Assembly (NCBI GenBank): GCA_944346885.1
Contig: CALVMR010000018.1
Span: 62,001 to 126,000, forward strand
Reading direction: 5' to 3'
DNA: 64,000 bases
Origin: an uncultured Clostridia bacterium
GTDB lineage: Bacteria; Bacillota; Clostridia; Christensenellales; Borkfalkiaceae
In this document: one piece after another, positions 56,576-64,000 of the stretch
Layout: the number at the start of each line of letters is the position of its first letter
Position numbering within the stretch: position 1 is the stretch's first letter
Notes under the pieces: generated by a model
Seen by the model: only the letters and a program-made list of their open reading frames with translations
What the model was told of the DNA's origin: nothing
Databases searched by the model: none
Translations under genes and position numbers: made by a program

Positions 56576-57868
56576 TTGGTCGTACTGCATTCCGATCTGA
56601 ATAATTTTTACGCTTCGGTGGAAAAAAAGCTCTTTCCGGAACTTGCGGGCAAACCCGTTGCCGTCTGCGGAGACAAGGAGGCGCGCCACGGCGTGGTGCT
56701 TGCCAAAAGCGAGGAGGCAAAGGCGTTCGGCGTCAAAACGGGAGACGTTATTTGGGAGGCGCAGCGCAAGTGCCCGCAGCTCGTCATCCGCCCCGTCCGC
56801 TTTGCGGAGTACGCCAAAGAGTCGCGCGCGGTGCGCGAAATTTACGCCCGCTATACCGACCGCATCGAGCCGTTCGGCATCGACGAATGCTGGCTGGACG
56901 TGACGCACAGCCGCATTTTCGGGAGCGGGGAAGAGATCGCCGAGCGCATCCGCCGCGAGGTCAAAAAGGAGCGTTCGCTCACCGTTTCCGTCGGCGTTTC
57001 GTTCAACAAGGTGTTTGCAAAACTTGCTTCCGATTTAAAAAAGCCGGACGCCGTGACCGTTGTTTCGCGCGAAAATTACAGGGAAAAGCTGTATTCTCTG
57101 CCCGCGGGGGCACTGCTGTACGTCGGCAAAGCGACGGCGCAGCGGCTGCGGAAGGTGGGCATCGTGACCATCGGAGACCTCGCCGCGGCGGAGCCGAAGA
57201 TGCTGAGCGGGCTGCTCGGCAAATGGGGCGAGATGCTCTCGCGCTATGCGCGCGGCGAGGATTCTACGCCCGTGCGCGGTCAAAACGAGGCGCCGCCGTT
57301 AAAGTCGGTGGGCAATTCGCTGACGTATTTTGAAGATCTGTACCGCACCGAGGATATCAAGCGGCTGCTGTACGTGCTTGCCGAAAGCGTTGCCGCGCGC
57401 ATGAAGGACGCGCACTTGGGCAAGGCGGATACCGTACACCTTTGGGTGCGGGATAAGGAACTGCAAAGCTATTCTTGGCAAAAAAAGGTGCGCCCGACGG
57501 CGCTCGTCGGCGAGATCGCCGAAGCCGCCTTTTCCCTCTTTTTGGAACGCTATACCGCCCGCCGCGCCGTGCGCGGGCTGGGAGTGACCGCTTCGGGGTT
57601 TGACCGCGGCATAGAACAGCTTACCTTCGATTCTTTCGGGGGCGATTACGAAAAAAAGGCGCGCGCCGAAGAGGCGGTGAGCAAGATCCGCGAAAAATAC
57701 GGGTATTCCAAGATCCAGCGCGGCATCATGTTCGAGGACAGGACTGCGCTCAAACTGGATGTGCGCGGCGAGCGGTTGGAGCGCCCCGAAAGCGGGGCGG
57801 CGCACACCTTTTTTGAAGAGGACGGCGCGCCGCCGGACGGCGGAGAGGGACCATGGAACAAAACGTAA
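56576..57868 (+). CDS. dinB: DNA polymerase IV (Y-family translesion polymerase)
   Basis: The 430-residue protein begins VVLHSDLNNFYASVE with the first metal Asp at about residue 7. The second metal pair is in GIDECWLDVT (about 100-109). Finger, thumb (helix-hairpin-helix YVGKATAQRLRKVGIVTIGD) and little-finger domains follow in order. It copies past damaged bases with low fidelity. The start appears to be TTG 56576 after AGAGGAAG. The little finger is followed by about 50 weakly conserved residues. No canonical beta-clamp motif is clear at the very end. No LexA box was recognised upstream. Confidence 0.92.
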   Translation: MVVLHSDLNNFYASVEKKLFPELAGKPVAVCGDKEARHGVVLAKSEEAKAFGVKTGDVIWEAQRKCPQLVIRPVRFAEYAKESRAVREIYARYTDRIEPFGIDECWLDVTHSRIFGSGEEIAERIRREVKKERSLTVSVGVSFNKVFAKLASDLKKPDAVTVVSRENYREKLYSLPAGALLYVGKATAQRLRKVGIVTIGDLAAAEPKMLSGLLGKWGEMLSRYARGEDSTPVRGQNEAPPLKSVGNSLTYFEDLYRTEDIKRLLYVLAESVAARMKDAHLGKADTVHLWVRDKELQSYSWQKKVRPTALVGEIAEAAFSLFLERYTARRAVRGLGVTASGFDRGIEQLTFDSFGGDYEKKARAEEAVSKIREKYGYSKIQRGIMFEDRTALKLDVRGERLERPESGAAHTFFEEDGAPPDGGEGPWNKT

Positions 57869-58800
57869 CGAAAAAAGCAAAAAAACACAATCTCGCCTCC
57901 TTTGCGGAGGCAAACGGGCTGCAACGGGGCAAACACTGCTGTTTCGGAGAGTGGAACGGCTACCGCGTGCACGTGAAGTATGTGCCGTTCGGGAACCCTT
58001 CCTGCCTCGTTACGGTGGTAACGGCGGCAAAGGGAAAGGAAGAGCAGCTCAAAAAATGGCTCGCGCGCAAAAAAAAGGAGCTGTGCATCGCCGATTTCGG
58101 CGCAGTCGGCATCGGGCTGATGGTCTGCCCCAAATCGGGCACGGACCCGTTCCGCCGCGTGGCGCACATCTTGGATATGGTCACGGCATACCTGCACAAA
58201 GAGGGGTTTGCGGGCGCTTCCGCCTGCCCGTACTGCGGGCAGGCGCTGGGGGAGCGCCCCGTGGAGATGAGCGATTCGGATATTCCCTTTTCCGCGCACG
58301 AGGCTTGCTTCGAGCAGGCGTTTTTGCAGGTCCGCAAAAAAAAGGCGGAAGAGGCGGCGCGCAGGGATAAAAAGCCGCTCGCCACGCTCGGCGCCCTGTT
58401 GGGCGGCGTGCTGGCAGCGGCGCTGTTCGCGGCGTTTTGGTTTTGGTTCTCCTTCGGGGCGATCGGCGCGCTTGCGGGGCCGTTCGCGGGGGGATGGCTG
58501 TATAAAAAATTCGGCGGCAAAGAGAGCGTTTACAAAGTCGCCGCTTGCTGCGCGTGCACGCTCTTGTGTACGGCGGCGGGGTGTTTCGTCTGCCTGTACG
58601 CGGCAGCGGCGGCGGATCTCGGCGCGTACGCTTCGGTGTTTGCCAAACTCGCGGCGGACTTTGCCGCCTCCGCCGGGGCAACGAATTTGATCTTGAACGC
58701 CGTGTTCTCCGTTCTGTTTGCGGGGGCGGGCACCGTTTGGCTGGCGCATACCTACCGCAAAAACAAAACGAGCGTCGGCAGCGTAAAACGCCTGCATTGA
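57853..58800 (+). CDS. Membrane protein with CPYCG zinc-type motif, unknown function
   Basis: The 315-residue protein has a soluble N-terminal part (residues 1-170) with FGNPSCLVTVV and a CPYCGQAL motif at about 125-132, partnered by HEACF near 151-155, so a zinc knuckle of the form Cys-x2-Cys...His/Cys is plausible. A charged helix (VRKKKAEEAARRDKK) leads to four hydrophobic segments (about 178-300). I recognise no family. It overlaps dinB by 16 nt with GAGAGGGACC before the ATG. Confidence 0.65.
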   Translation: MEQNVTKKAKKHNLASFAEANGLQRGKHCCFGEWNGYRVHVKYVPFGNPSCLVTVVTAAKGKEEQLKKWLARKKKELCIADFGAVGIGLMVCPKSGTDPFRRVAHILDMVTAYLHKEGFAGASACPYCGQALGERPVEMSDSDIPFSAHEACFEQAFLQVRKKKAEEAARRDKKPLATLGALLGGVLAAALFAAFWFWFSFGAIGALAGPFAGGWLYKKFGGKESVYKVAACCACTLLCTAAGCFVCLYAAAAADLGAYASVFAKLAADFAASAGATNLILNAVFSVLFAGAGTVWLAHTYRKNKTSVGSVKRLH

Positions 58801-58817
58801 ATAAGGAGGGGCTTGCT

Positions 58818-59627
58818 TTGACGATCGACTTTCATACCCATGCGTGGCCGGAGAAACTGGCGGCGGGCGCGGTGCGTTCCCTTTCGGAAAAGGCGCACAT
58901 CCCCGCTTTTACGGACGGCACGCTCGCCGGCCTGCGCGCGCTCATGCGCGCGCAGGGCGTGGAAAAATTTGTGCTTTTGAACATCGCCGTCACCCCCCGT
59001 TCGGAGCGGCACGTCAACGATTTTGCCGTATCGCTCGCAAACGAGGAGGATATCATCCCCTTCGGTTCGGTGCATCCCGATTCGGAGAACGCGCTTTCGG
59101 AACTGAACAGGCTGAAAGCGGCGGGGGTGCGCGGCGTCAAATTCCACAACGAGTACCAAAACTTTTTCGTGGACGACGAAAAGGCGTTTCCGCTGTACGA
59201 GCGGTGCGCCGAGCTCGGACTCGTGATGCTCTTCCACGGCGGAAAAGATCTCGGCTTTGCGCCGCCCGTAAAAACGGCGCCCAAGCGGCTGCGCAGGGTG
59301 GCGGAGGCGTTCAAGGGCGCCAAGATCGTAGCCGCCCATCTCGGCGGGCAGCGCATGGAGGAGGAGGCGATCCAAGAGCTCGCCGCAACGGACGTGTTCG
59401 TCGATACGAGCTATGCCGCGCGCTGCGCCTCGCCCGAACTCGGCGCAGAGGTGCTTGCCGCCTTCGGGGAGAACAGGGTGCTCTTCGGTACAGACTGCCC
59501 GTGGGATACCCCGCAGAGCATGCGCGCGTGGCTGGAAAAGATCCCGCTGCCCGCGGCGGCGCGGGAAAAACTGTACTGCAAAAACGCCCTTTCGCTGTTG
59601 GGGCTTTCGGAGGGGGGCGAACGATGA
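58818..59627 (+). CDS. TIM-barrel metal-dependent amidohydrolase (Amidohydrolase_2 family)
   Basis: The 269-residue protein shows metal and active-site blocks in family order: DFHTHAW (residues about 4-10), GVKFHNEYQN, VMLFHGG, VAAHLGGQ and FGTDCPWDTP. This is the layout of ACMSD/Amidohydrolase_2 enzymes. The substrate is unknown. The start is TTG 58818 with AGGAGG 8 nt upstream. The next gene overlaps its stop by ATGA, so it belongs with the aminopeptidases. Confidence 0.85.
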   Translation: MTIDFHTHAWPEKLAAGAVRSLSEKAHIPAFTDGTLAGLRALMRAQGVEKFVLLNIAVTPRSERHVNDFAVSLANEEDIIPFGSVHPDSENALSELNRLKAAGVRGVKFHNEYQNFFVDDEKAFPLYERCAELGLVMLFHGGKDLGFAPPVKTAPKRLRRVAEAFKGAKIVAAHLGGQRMEEEAIQELAATDVFVDTSYAARCASPELGAEVLAAFGENRVLFGTDCPWDTPQSMRAWLEKIPLPAAAREKLYCKNALSLLGLSEGGER

Positions 59628-60859
59628 AAAGATCGTCGATCAAAAATTACGCAAAACTCATTGCGCGCATGGGCGCAAGCGTGCAAAAGGGGCAGCACGT
59701 TGTGATCGCCGCGCAGACGGAGGCGCATGCGTTTGTCACGCTGCTCGCCGAAGAATGCTACGCGGCGGGCGCTGCAAAAGTCACCGTGGAATGGGAAAAC
59801 GCGCAGCTTTTAAAACTCGCCTCCCGCTTTGAAGAGGTCAAGGAGCTGGCGTTTGTTTCCCCGTGGGAGGAGGCGCGCCTTGCCGAGCGCGCGCAAACGC
59901 CGCCCGTGCGCATCAAGATCGTATCCGCGGACCCCGCGGGCATGCAGGGCGCCGACCGCGAAAAGCTGACCCTTGCCGAAATGGCGCGTTCCGCCATCGT
60001 CAAGCCGTACAACGACGCGATGGCAAACCGCTATCAGTGGTGCGTTGCCGCCGTGCCTTCGGCAGGCTGGGCAAAGCGGGTGTTCCCGCACGAGCGCGCG
60101 GGCGCCGCCGTCGAAAAACTTTGGGAGCTGATCCTGCGCGTTTCCCGTGCGGACGGCAAGGATCCGCTTACCGACTGGATGTGGCACAACCGCGCCCTGC
60201 GCGAAAAGTGCGACGCGCTCAATGCGTTGGGGCTGCGCTCGCTCGAATACAGGAGCGCAAACGGAACGGACCTGCGCGTCGGGCTGATCGAGGGGGCAAA
60301 GTTCATCGCGGGCAGAAAAAAGACGGTGAGCGGCGCGCCCTTCAACCCGAACATCCCCACCGAAGAGTGCTTTACCACCCCCAAGCGCGGGGCGGCGGAG
60401 GGCACGGTGTATGCGGTAAAGCCGCTCTCGTACGGCGGCGAACTCATTGAAAATTTTTGGCTGCGGTTCGAGGGCGGCAAGGTTTGCGCCTGCGGCGCGG
60501 AAAAAAACGAAGCGCTGCTGCGCAGGATCGTATCGATGGACGAGGGGGCGGCATACCTCGGCGAATGCGCGCTCGTGCCCTACGATTCGCCCGTGAACCG
60601 GACGGGGATCCTCTTTTACAATACCCTCTTCGACGAAAACGCCTGCTGCCATCTGGCGCTGGGCAGGGGGTATTCCAATACGGTCGAAGGGTTCGAACGG
60701 ATGAAAAAGGAGGACTTTTCGGCGATGGGCGTCAACGATTCGTCCGTTCACGTCGATTTTATGATCGGCGCGGCGGATCTTTCGGTGACGGGCATTACGG
60801 CGCAGGGGCGGCGCGTACCGGTGTTTTGCAACGGTGCTTGGAGCGAAGAGTTGAGGTGA
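59624..60859 (+). CDS. M29-family metallo-aminopeptidase, copy 1
   Basis: The 411-residue protein matches thermophilic aminopeptidase (AmpS/PepS, family M29): NYAKLIARMGASVQKGQHVV at the N-terminus, LRVGLIEGAKFIAG, FNPNIPTEECFTTPKRG with the metal-binding Glu, MDEGAAYLGECALVPYDSPV with further ligands, NTLFDENACCHLALG and the C-terminal HVDFMIG. It releases N-terminal residues from peptides in the cytoplasm. It overlaps the amidohydrolase gene and is followed 4 nt later by a close paralogue. Confidence 0.92.
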   Translation: MKRSSIKNYAKLIARMGASVQKGQHVVIAAQTEAHAFVTLLAEECYAAGAAKVTVEWENAQLLKLASRFEEVKELAFVSPWEEARLAERAQTPPVRIKIVSADPAGMQGADREKLTLAEMARSAIVKPYNDAMANRYQWCVAAVPSAGWAKRVFPHERAGAAVEKLWELILRVSRADGKDPLTDWMWHNRALREKCDALNALGLRSLEYRSANGTDLRVGLIEGAKFIAGRKKTVSGAPFNPNIPTEECFTTPKRGAAEGTVYAVKPLSYGGELIENFWLRFEGGKVCACGAEKNEALLRRIVSMDEGAAYLGECALVPYDSPVNRTGILFYNTLFDENACCHLALGRGYSNTVEGFERMKKEDFSAMGVNDSSVHVDFMIGAADLSVTGITAQGRRVPVFCNGAWSEELR

Positions 60860-60863
60860 CGCC

Positions 60864-62090
60864 ATGCAGAAAACGATGCTGCAAAATTATGCGAAATTGC
60901 TTGCGCGCACGGGGCTGAACGTGCAAAAGGGGCAGCAGGTGATCATCTGCGCGGAGGCAGACCGCGCGGAATTTGCCGCCCTTGCGGCGGAGGAGTGCTA
61001 CCGTGCGGGCGCGGCGAGCGTGCGCATGGAATGGGGCTTTCAGCCGCTGCGCCGCTTGGCGGCGGAGCGGGAGAGCGAAGAAACGCTCTCCCTCGTTGCG
61101 CCGTGGGAGGAGGAGAAGCTGCGCGGCGAAACGCATACCCTTCCCGCGCGGCTGTATTTGGAGAGCGAAAGCCCGGACGGCATGGCGGGGATCGACGAGG
61201 GAAAATACGCCCGTTCGATGGCGGCGCGTGCCGGCGTGTTGAAGCCGTACAAGGATAAGATGGAAAACAAGTACCAGTGGTGCATTGCCGCCGTGGCGGG
61301 GCGGGAATGGGCGAAAAAGGTGTACCCGAAGTATCCAGCCGCCGCCGCGGAGGAAAAGCTGTGGCTCTCGATCCTGCGCTGCGCCCGCGCGGCGGAGGGC
61401 AGCCCCGTTGCCAATTGGCAGGAGCACAACGCGCGGCTTGCCGCGCGCTGTGCCGCGCTGAACGCGCTGGGGCTCTGCGCGCTCGAATACGAGGCGGGCA
61501 ACGGTACGCGCCTGCGCGTCGGGCTGTTGCCGGGCGGGCTGTTTTTGGGCGGCGAGGAGGAGACGCTTTCGGGCGTAAAATTCAACCCGAACATCCCCTC
61601 CGAAGAGGTGTACACCACCCCGAAGCGGGGCGAGGCGGAGGGCGTCGTGTATTCTTCCAAACCGCTCTCTTGGCGCGGGCAGCTCATCCGCGGGTTTTCG
61701 CTGCGCTTTGCGGAGGGGCGGGTCGTCGAGGCGCACGCCGCTTCGGGCGAGGCGGCGCTCAAACGCCTCATCGGCATGGACGAGGGGGCGGCGTATCTCG
61801 GCGAATGCGCGCTCGTGCCCTACGATTCGCCCGTCAACAATACGGGCACGCTCTTTTACAATACGCTGTTCGACGAAAATGCCTGCTGCCACTTGGCGCT
61901 CGGAAGCGGCTTTACCAACTGCGTTTCGGGCTGGGAGCGGCGTTCGCCGGAAGAACTGCACGCGCTGGGCGTCAACGATTCCGTCGTGCACGCCGATTTT
62001 ATGATCGGAACGGACGATCTGTGCATTACGGGCATTGCCGAAGGCGGCAGGCGGGTGCCGATTTTTAAGGACGGCGGCTGGGCGTTTTAA
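60864..62090 (+). CDS. M29-family metallo-aminopeptidase, copy 2
   Basis: The 408-residue protein aligns along its whole length with copy 1; NPNIPSEEVYTTPKRGEAEG, MDEGAAYLGECALVPYDSPV and NTLFDENACCHLALGSGF are nearly identical, while the N-terminal third diverges more. Both copies keep the metal ligands, so both should be active. The pair is a tandem duplication; divergence in the substrate-facing part may widen peptide range. Confidence 0.92.
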   Translation: MQKTMLQNYAKLLARTGLNVQKGQQVIICAEADRAEFAALAAEECYRAGAASVRMEWGFQPLRRLAAERESEETLSLVAPWEEEKLRGETHTLPARLYLESESPDGMAGIDEGKYARSMAARAGVLKPYKDKMENKYQWCIAAVAGREWAKKVYPKYPAAAAEEKLWLSILRCARAAEGSPVANWQEHNARLAARCAALNALGLCALEYEAGNGTRLRVGLLPGGLFLGGEEETLSGVKFNPNIPSEEVYTTPKRGEAEGVVYSSKPLSWRGQLIRGFSLRFAEGRVVEAHAASGEAALKRLIGMDEGAAYLGECALVPYDSPVNNTGTLFYNTLFDENACCHLALGSGFTNCVSGWERRSPEELHALGVNDSVVHADFMIGTDDLCITGIAEGGRRVPIFKDGGWAF

Positions 62091-62110
62091 CGCGAAAAAA
62101 AAAGAAAGCG

Positions 62111-62145
62111 CGGCGGCGGGGATCTCCCCGCCGCCGCTTCGTTTT
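62111..62145 (+). terminator. Terminator after the aminopeptidase pair
   Basis: CGGCGGCGGGGA pairs with TCCCCGCCGCCG with a two-base turn; CTTCGTTTT follows. The gap 62146-62264 also holds four imperfect repeats of a motif like GGTGCATAGCGGCGCGTATCG. Confidence 0.75.
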
Positions 62146-62264
62146 GCGGTGCATATCGGGCGCGTATCGTCGCATGAGGTGCATAGCGGCGCGTATCGCC
62201 GCACGGGGTGCAGAGCGGTGCGAAAAGGCGCGGCAAACCGCCGCGCTTTTTTGCCGCCGCAATG

Positions 62265-63827
62265 TTACACGAACAGCTTTGCCCTTTTCAGCCAAACGAG
62301 GAGGCATGCGGCGAGGGCGGCGTACACGGCGGCGAGCGCAAGCAGCGGGATCCAGCCGAAAAAGACGGTCAGCGCCGTCACCGCCAGCCCCGGCACCATG
62401 GCGCCGAGCGCGAGGATGGAGACGGGGGCGGAGCGTTTTACGACCTGTGTTTCCTGCGTCCAATCGTACTTCGGATATTTGTAATTCAAAAAAATGCCGC
62501 CGAGCGCGACCAGCGCCGCCGCGGCGATGCACGAAAGCGGGCAGAGCAGGTAGGCGTGCCACTGCGCGCCGCCGAGGAGGCAGCATACCAGCGCCGCCGC
62601 CGCCGAAACGGGCGCGTCCAGCGCAAACGTCGGCAGCGCTTTTGCAAGCAGGATCTTGCGCGCGGAGAGCGGCATGGCAAACAGCTGCCCGCGCGCCGTT
62701 CCCTCCATGGAGAGGGCGGAAGCGGAGGGGCAGGCGCTGCCGAGCATGGCGACGGTGATCGCCGCCATCATATACGGCAGGTTGGCTTTGAGCAGCGGAA
62801 CGCTTTGCGCCGTTTCGCCGAATCCCGTCGGAAGGACGATGACGAGCAGCGCGATGACGAGCAGCCCGCCGACGCTGTTCAAGAGGTAGGCGGGAGAGCC
62901 GAACAGGCGGCGGAACTCCTTTTTGACGAGCGCGGAAAAGGCGGAGGAGCGCTTGATCTGCTTTGCTTTGTAAGCGCCGCGCGCGGCGCGCGCCTGCAAG
63001 GAGGCGCGGATGCGCGTATAACAGAGGGTTGCGATCAGGCAAAAGAGGGCGGCGAGCGCCGCCGAGCCGCCCGCAAAGGCAAACACGCCCCAAACCGCTT
63101 CGCCCGTCAGCGTTTTGTCGAGCAGCAGCGCGGGCGGGTACGCCTTGCCGATGAGGACGCTTGCAAGGTCCGTAAGGTCCGCCCACGGGTCCGGTCCGGC
63201 GGAAAAGGCGAACAAAAAGTACACCGCCATCAACGCCCCGAACGCGAGGATGCCGAACACGGCGCGCAGCACGTTGCGGTGTTTGAACCCCGCCGTGAGC
63301 GCGGAGAGCAGCGTTCCGACCGCAAGCGATACGGCAAGCGGGGCGAGCGGCGCGCACAGCGCCGCCAAAACGATCGCGCCCAGCGCGCCGAAGGAAAACC
63401 CGACGTACACAAAATATACGATCGCGGCGGGCAGCATAAACAGCAGCGCAAAGCCGAAGTTGGGCAGGTATGCGCAGAGCAGGCGGGAGACGATCAGATC
63501 CCGTTTTTTGACGGGCATGCTCATGACTAGGTCATAATCGCGCACGGCAAACAGCCCGCCCGCGCCGCGCACGAGCGCGTACACGAACACGGTAAAGGAG
63601 CAGATCGCCAGCATGAATGCGGGAACGTGCCCGCCCATGCCCTGTTCGGCAAGCAGCACGCAGACCGCCGCCGTAAAGCCGAGCAGGACCAAAGCGGCGG
63701 CGCCGATCGCCGCCGCCGCGCCGAACAGCCTGCGCTTTGCCCGCCTGTCCGTGCTGTGGAGCGCCTTGTTCAGCCCGAACATTTCCAAAAGCTGTATTTT
63801 GGTGAGCAGCGCCCATTTAGCCTTCAC
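62265..63827 (-). CDS. ABC transporter permease (multi-helix, about 520 residues)
   Basis: The protein has about ten to twelve hydrophobic segments and no soluble domain, in two halves separated by a charged loop (KAKQIKRSSAFSALVKKEFR, about residues 290-310). The pattern KKRDLIVSRLL and SARKILLAKALP (membrane-entry segments of permeases) occurs in each half. Similar genes next to a single ATPase encode ABC-2-type exporters. The start is GTG 63827, read as VKAKWALLTKIQLLEMFG, with GGAGGTGC upstream and an 11-nt overlap with the ATPase gene. Substrate unknown. Confidence 0.78.
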   Translation of the reverse strand: MKAKWALLTKIQLLEMFGLNKALHSTDRRAKRRLFGAAAAIGAAALVLLGFTAAVCVLLAEQGMGGHVPAFMLAICSFTVFVYALVRGAGGLFAVRDYDLVMSMPVKKRDLIVSRLLCAYLPNFGFALLFMLPAAIVYFVYVGFSFGALGAIVLAALCAPLAPLAVSLAVGTLLSALTAGFKHRNVLRAVFGILAFGALMAVYFLFAFSAGPDPWADLTDLASVLIGKAYPPALLLDKTLTGEAVWGVFAFAGGSAALAALFCLIATLCYTRIRASLQARAARGAYKAKQIKRSSAFSALVKKEFRRLFGSPAYLLNSVGGLLVIALLVIVLPTGFGETAQSVPLLKANLPYMMAAITVAMLGSACPSASALSMEGTARGQLFAMPLSARKILLAKALPTFALDAPVSAAAALVCCLLGGAQWHAYLLCPLSCIAAAALVALGGIFLNYKYPKYDWTQETQVVKRSAPVSILALGAMVPGLAVTALTVFFGWIPLLALAAVYAALAACLLVWLKRAKLFV

Positions 63828-64000
63828 TGCCGAGCACCTCCAAAAACACCTGTTCCAAGCTCTCGTCGCCGCGCACTTCGTCCGTGTTCCCTTCGGCGAC
63901 CAGCGTTCCGTTTTTGATGATGGCGATGCGGTTGCAAAGTTTTTCGGCAACGTCTAAAACGTGCGTGGAAAAGAAGATGGCGGCGCCGCGGCTGCACAGT
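63817..64000 (-). CDS. ABC transporter ATP-binding protein (partial, C-terminus only)
   Basis: Read leftwards from the window edge, the last 60 residues contain SRGAAIFFSTHVLDVAEKLC with the switch His, then NRIAIIKNGTLVAEGNTDEV and the end FLEVLGSEG. This is the end of an ABC-2-type ATPase. The Walker A and signature parts lie outside the window. It overlaps the permease start by 11 nt. Confidence 0.88.
   Translation of the reverse strand, partial: LCSRGAAIFFSTHVLDVAEKLCNRIAIIKNGTLVAEGNTDEVRGDESLEQVFLEVLGSEG

Noticed and set aside
1..64000. tRNA, rRNA, transposase, integrase and phage genes
   Set aside because: I looked for T-loop sequences, rRNA signatures and recombinase motifs on both strands and saw none; a tRNAscan or Infernal run would settle it.

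Overview
The window looks like chromosomal DNA of a GC-rich, Gram-positive (Firmicutes/Clostridia-type) bacterium. The reasons are SpoIVA-, RqcH-, RNase J-, PyrR- and TrmR/TrhP-type genes, lipoprotein processing by Lgt and Lsp, AGGAGG ribosome binding sites, many TTGACA-N17-TATAAT promoters, and Firmicutes gene order (tig-clpP-clpX with lon-engB nearby, lspA-rluD-pyrR, der-plsY-spoIVA). BspA-like leucine-rich repeats, Big_2 lipoproteins and a large carbohydrate locus fit a gut-associated clostridium. The genus is not identifiable from sequence alone.

Region 1 (1-20.3 kb) is accessory. After a cut-off KtrB/TrkH gene and a nitrilase-like protein without its catalytic residues comes a carbohydrate locus: a divergent GntR/LacI-type regulator, an ABC sugar importer (binding lipoprotein and two permeases, no ATPase), three paralogous proteins of unknown function, a 960-residue membrane-anchored surface protein, a GH65 phosphorylase, beta-phosphoglucomutase and a GH38 alpha-mannosidase. 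The last three genes overlap end to start. The likely flow is capture and import of an alpha-linked oligosaccharide, phosphorolysis to beta-glucose-1-phosphate, isomerisation to glucose-6-phosphate, and removal of alpha-mannose. Identical 90-bp repeats lie at both ends (1488-1577 and 18080-18169). A Big_2 lipoprotein follows, with nine G in its promoter spacer; the surface protein has nine G just after its signal peptide. Both tracts could switch expression by slippage.

Region 2 (20.3-38.1 kb) is core: rqcH, tig, clpP, clpX, lon, engB, lgt, pncB, a coiled-coil gene, lspA and rluD. An LRR lipoprotein gene (reverse strand) and an NfnAB-type flavoprotein pair sit between clpX and lon.

Region 3 (38.1-43.7 kb) holds the most unusual signal: two tandem copies of a structured leader of about 190 nt before pyrR, with conserved blocks at nearly identical spacing and compensating stem changes. 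The first ends in an intrinsic terminator, the second in a hairpin beside the pyrR ribosome binding site. Two small membrane proteins, der, plsY and a SpoIVA-like gene lacking its ATPase P-loop but preceded by a sigma-E-like promoter follow.

Region 4 (43.7-64 kb) has a heterodimeric ABC exporter, a 43-residue basic protein, a promoter that seems to make only a short transcript, serC-serA, a coiled-coil protein, rnj, a tRNA hydroxyuridine pair (trmR, trhP), dinB, a zinc-motif membrane protein, an amidohydrolase, two tandem M29 aminopeptidases and the start of an ABC permease/ATPase pair. I saw no tRNA, rRNA, CRISPR array, transposase or phage gene.
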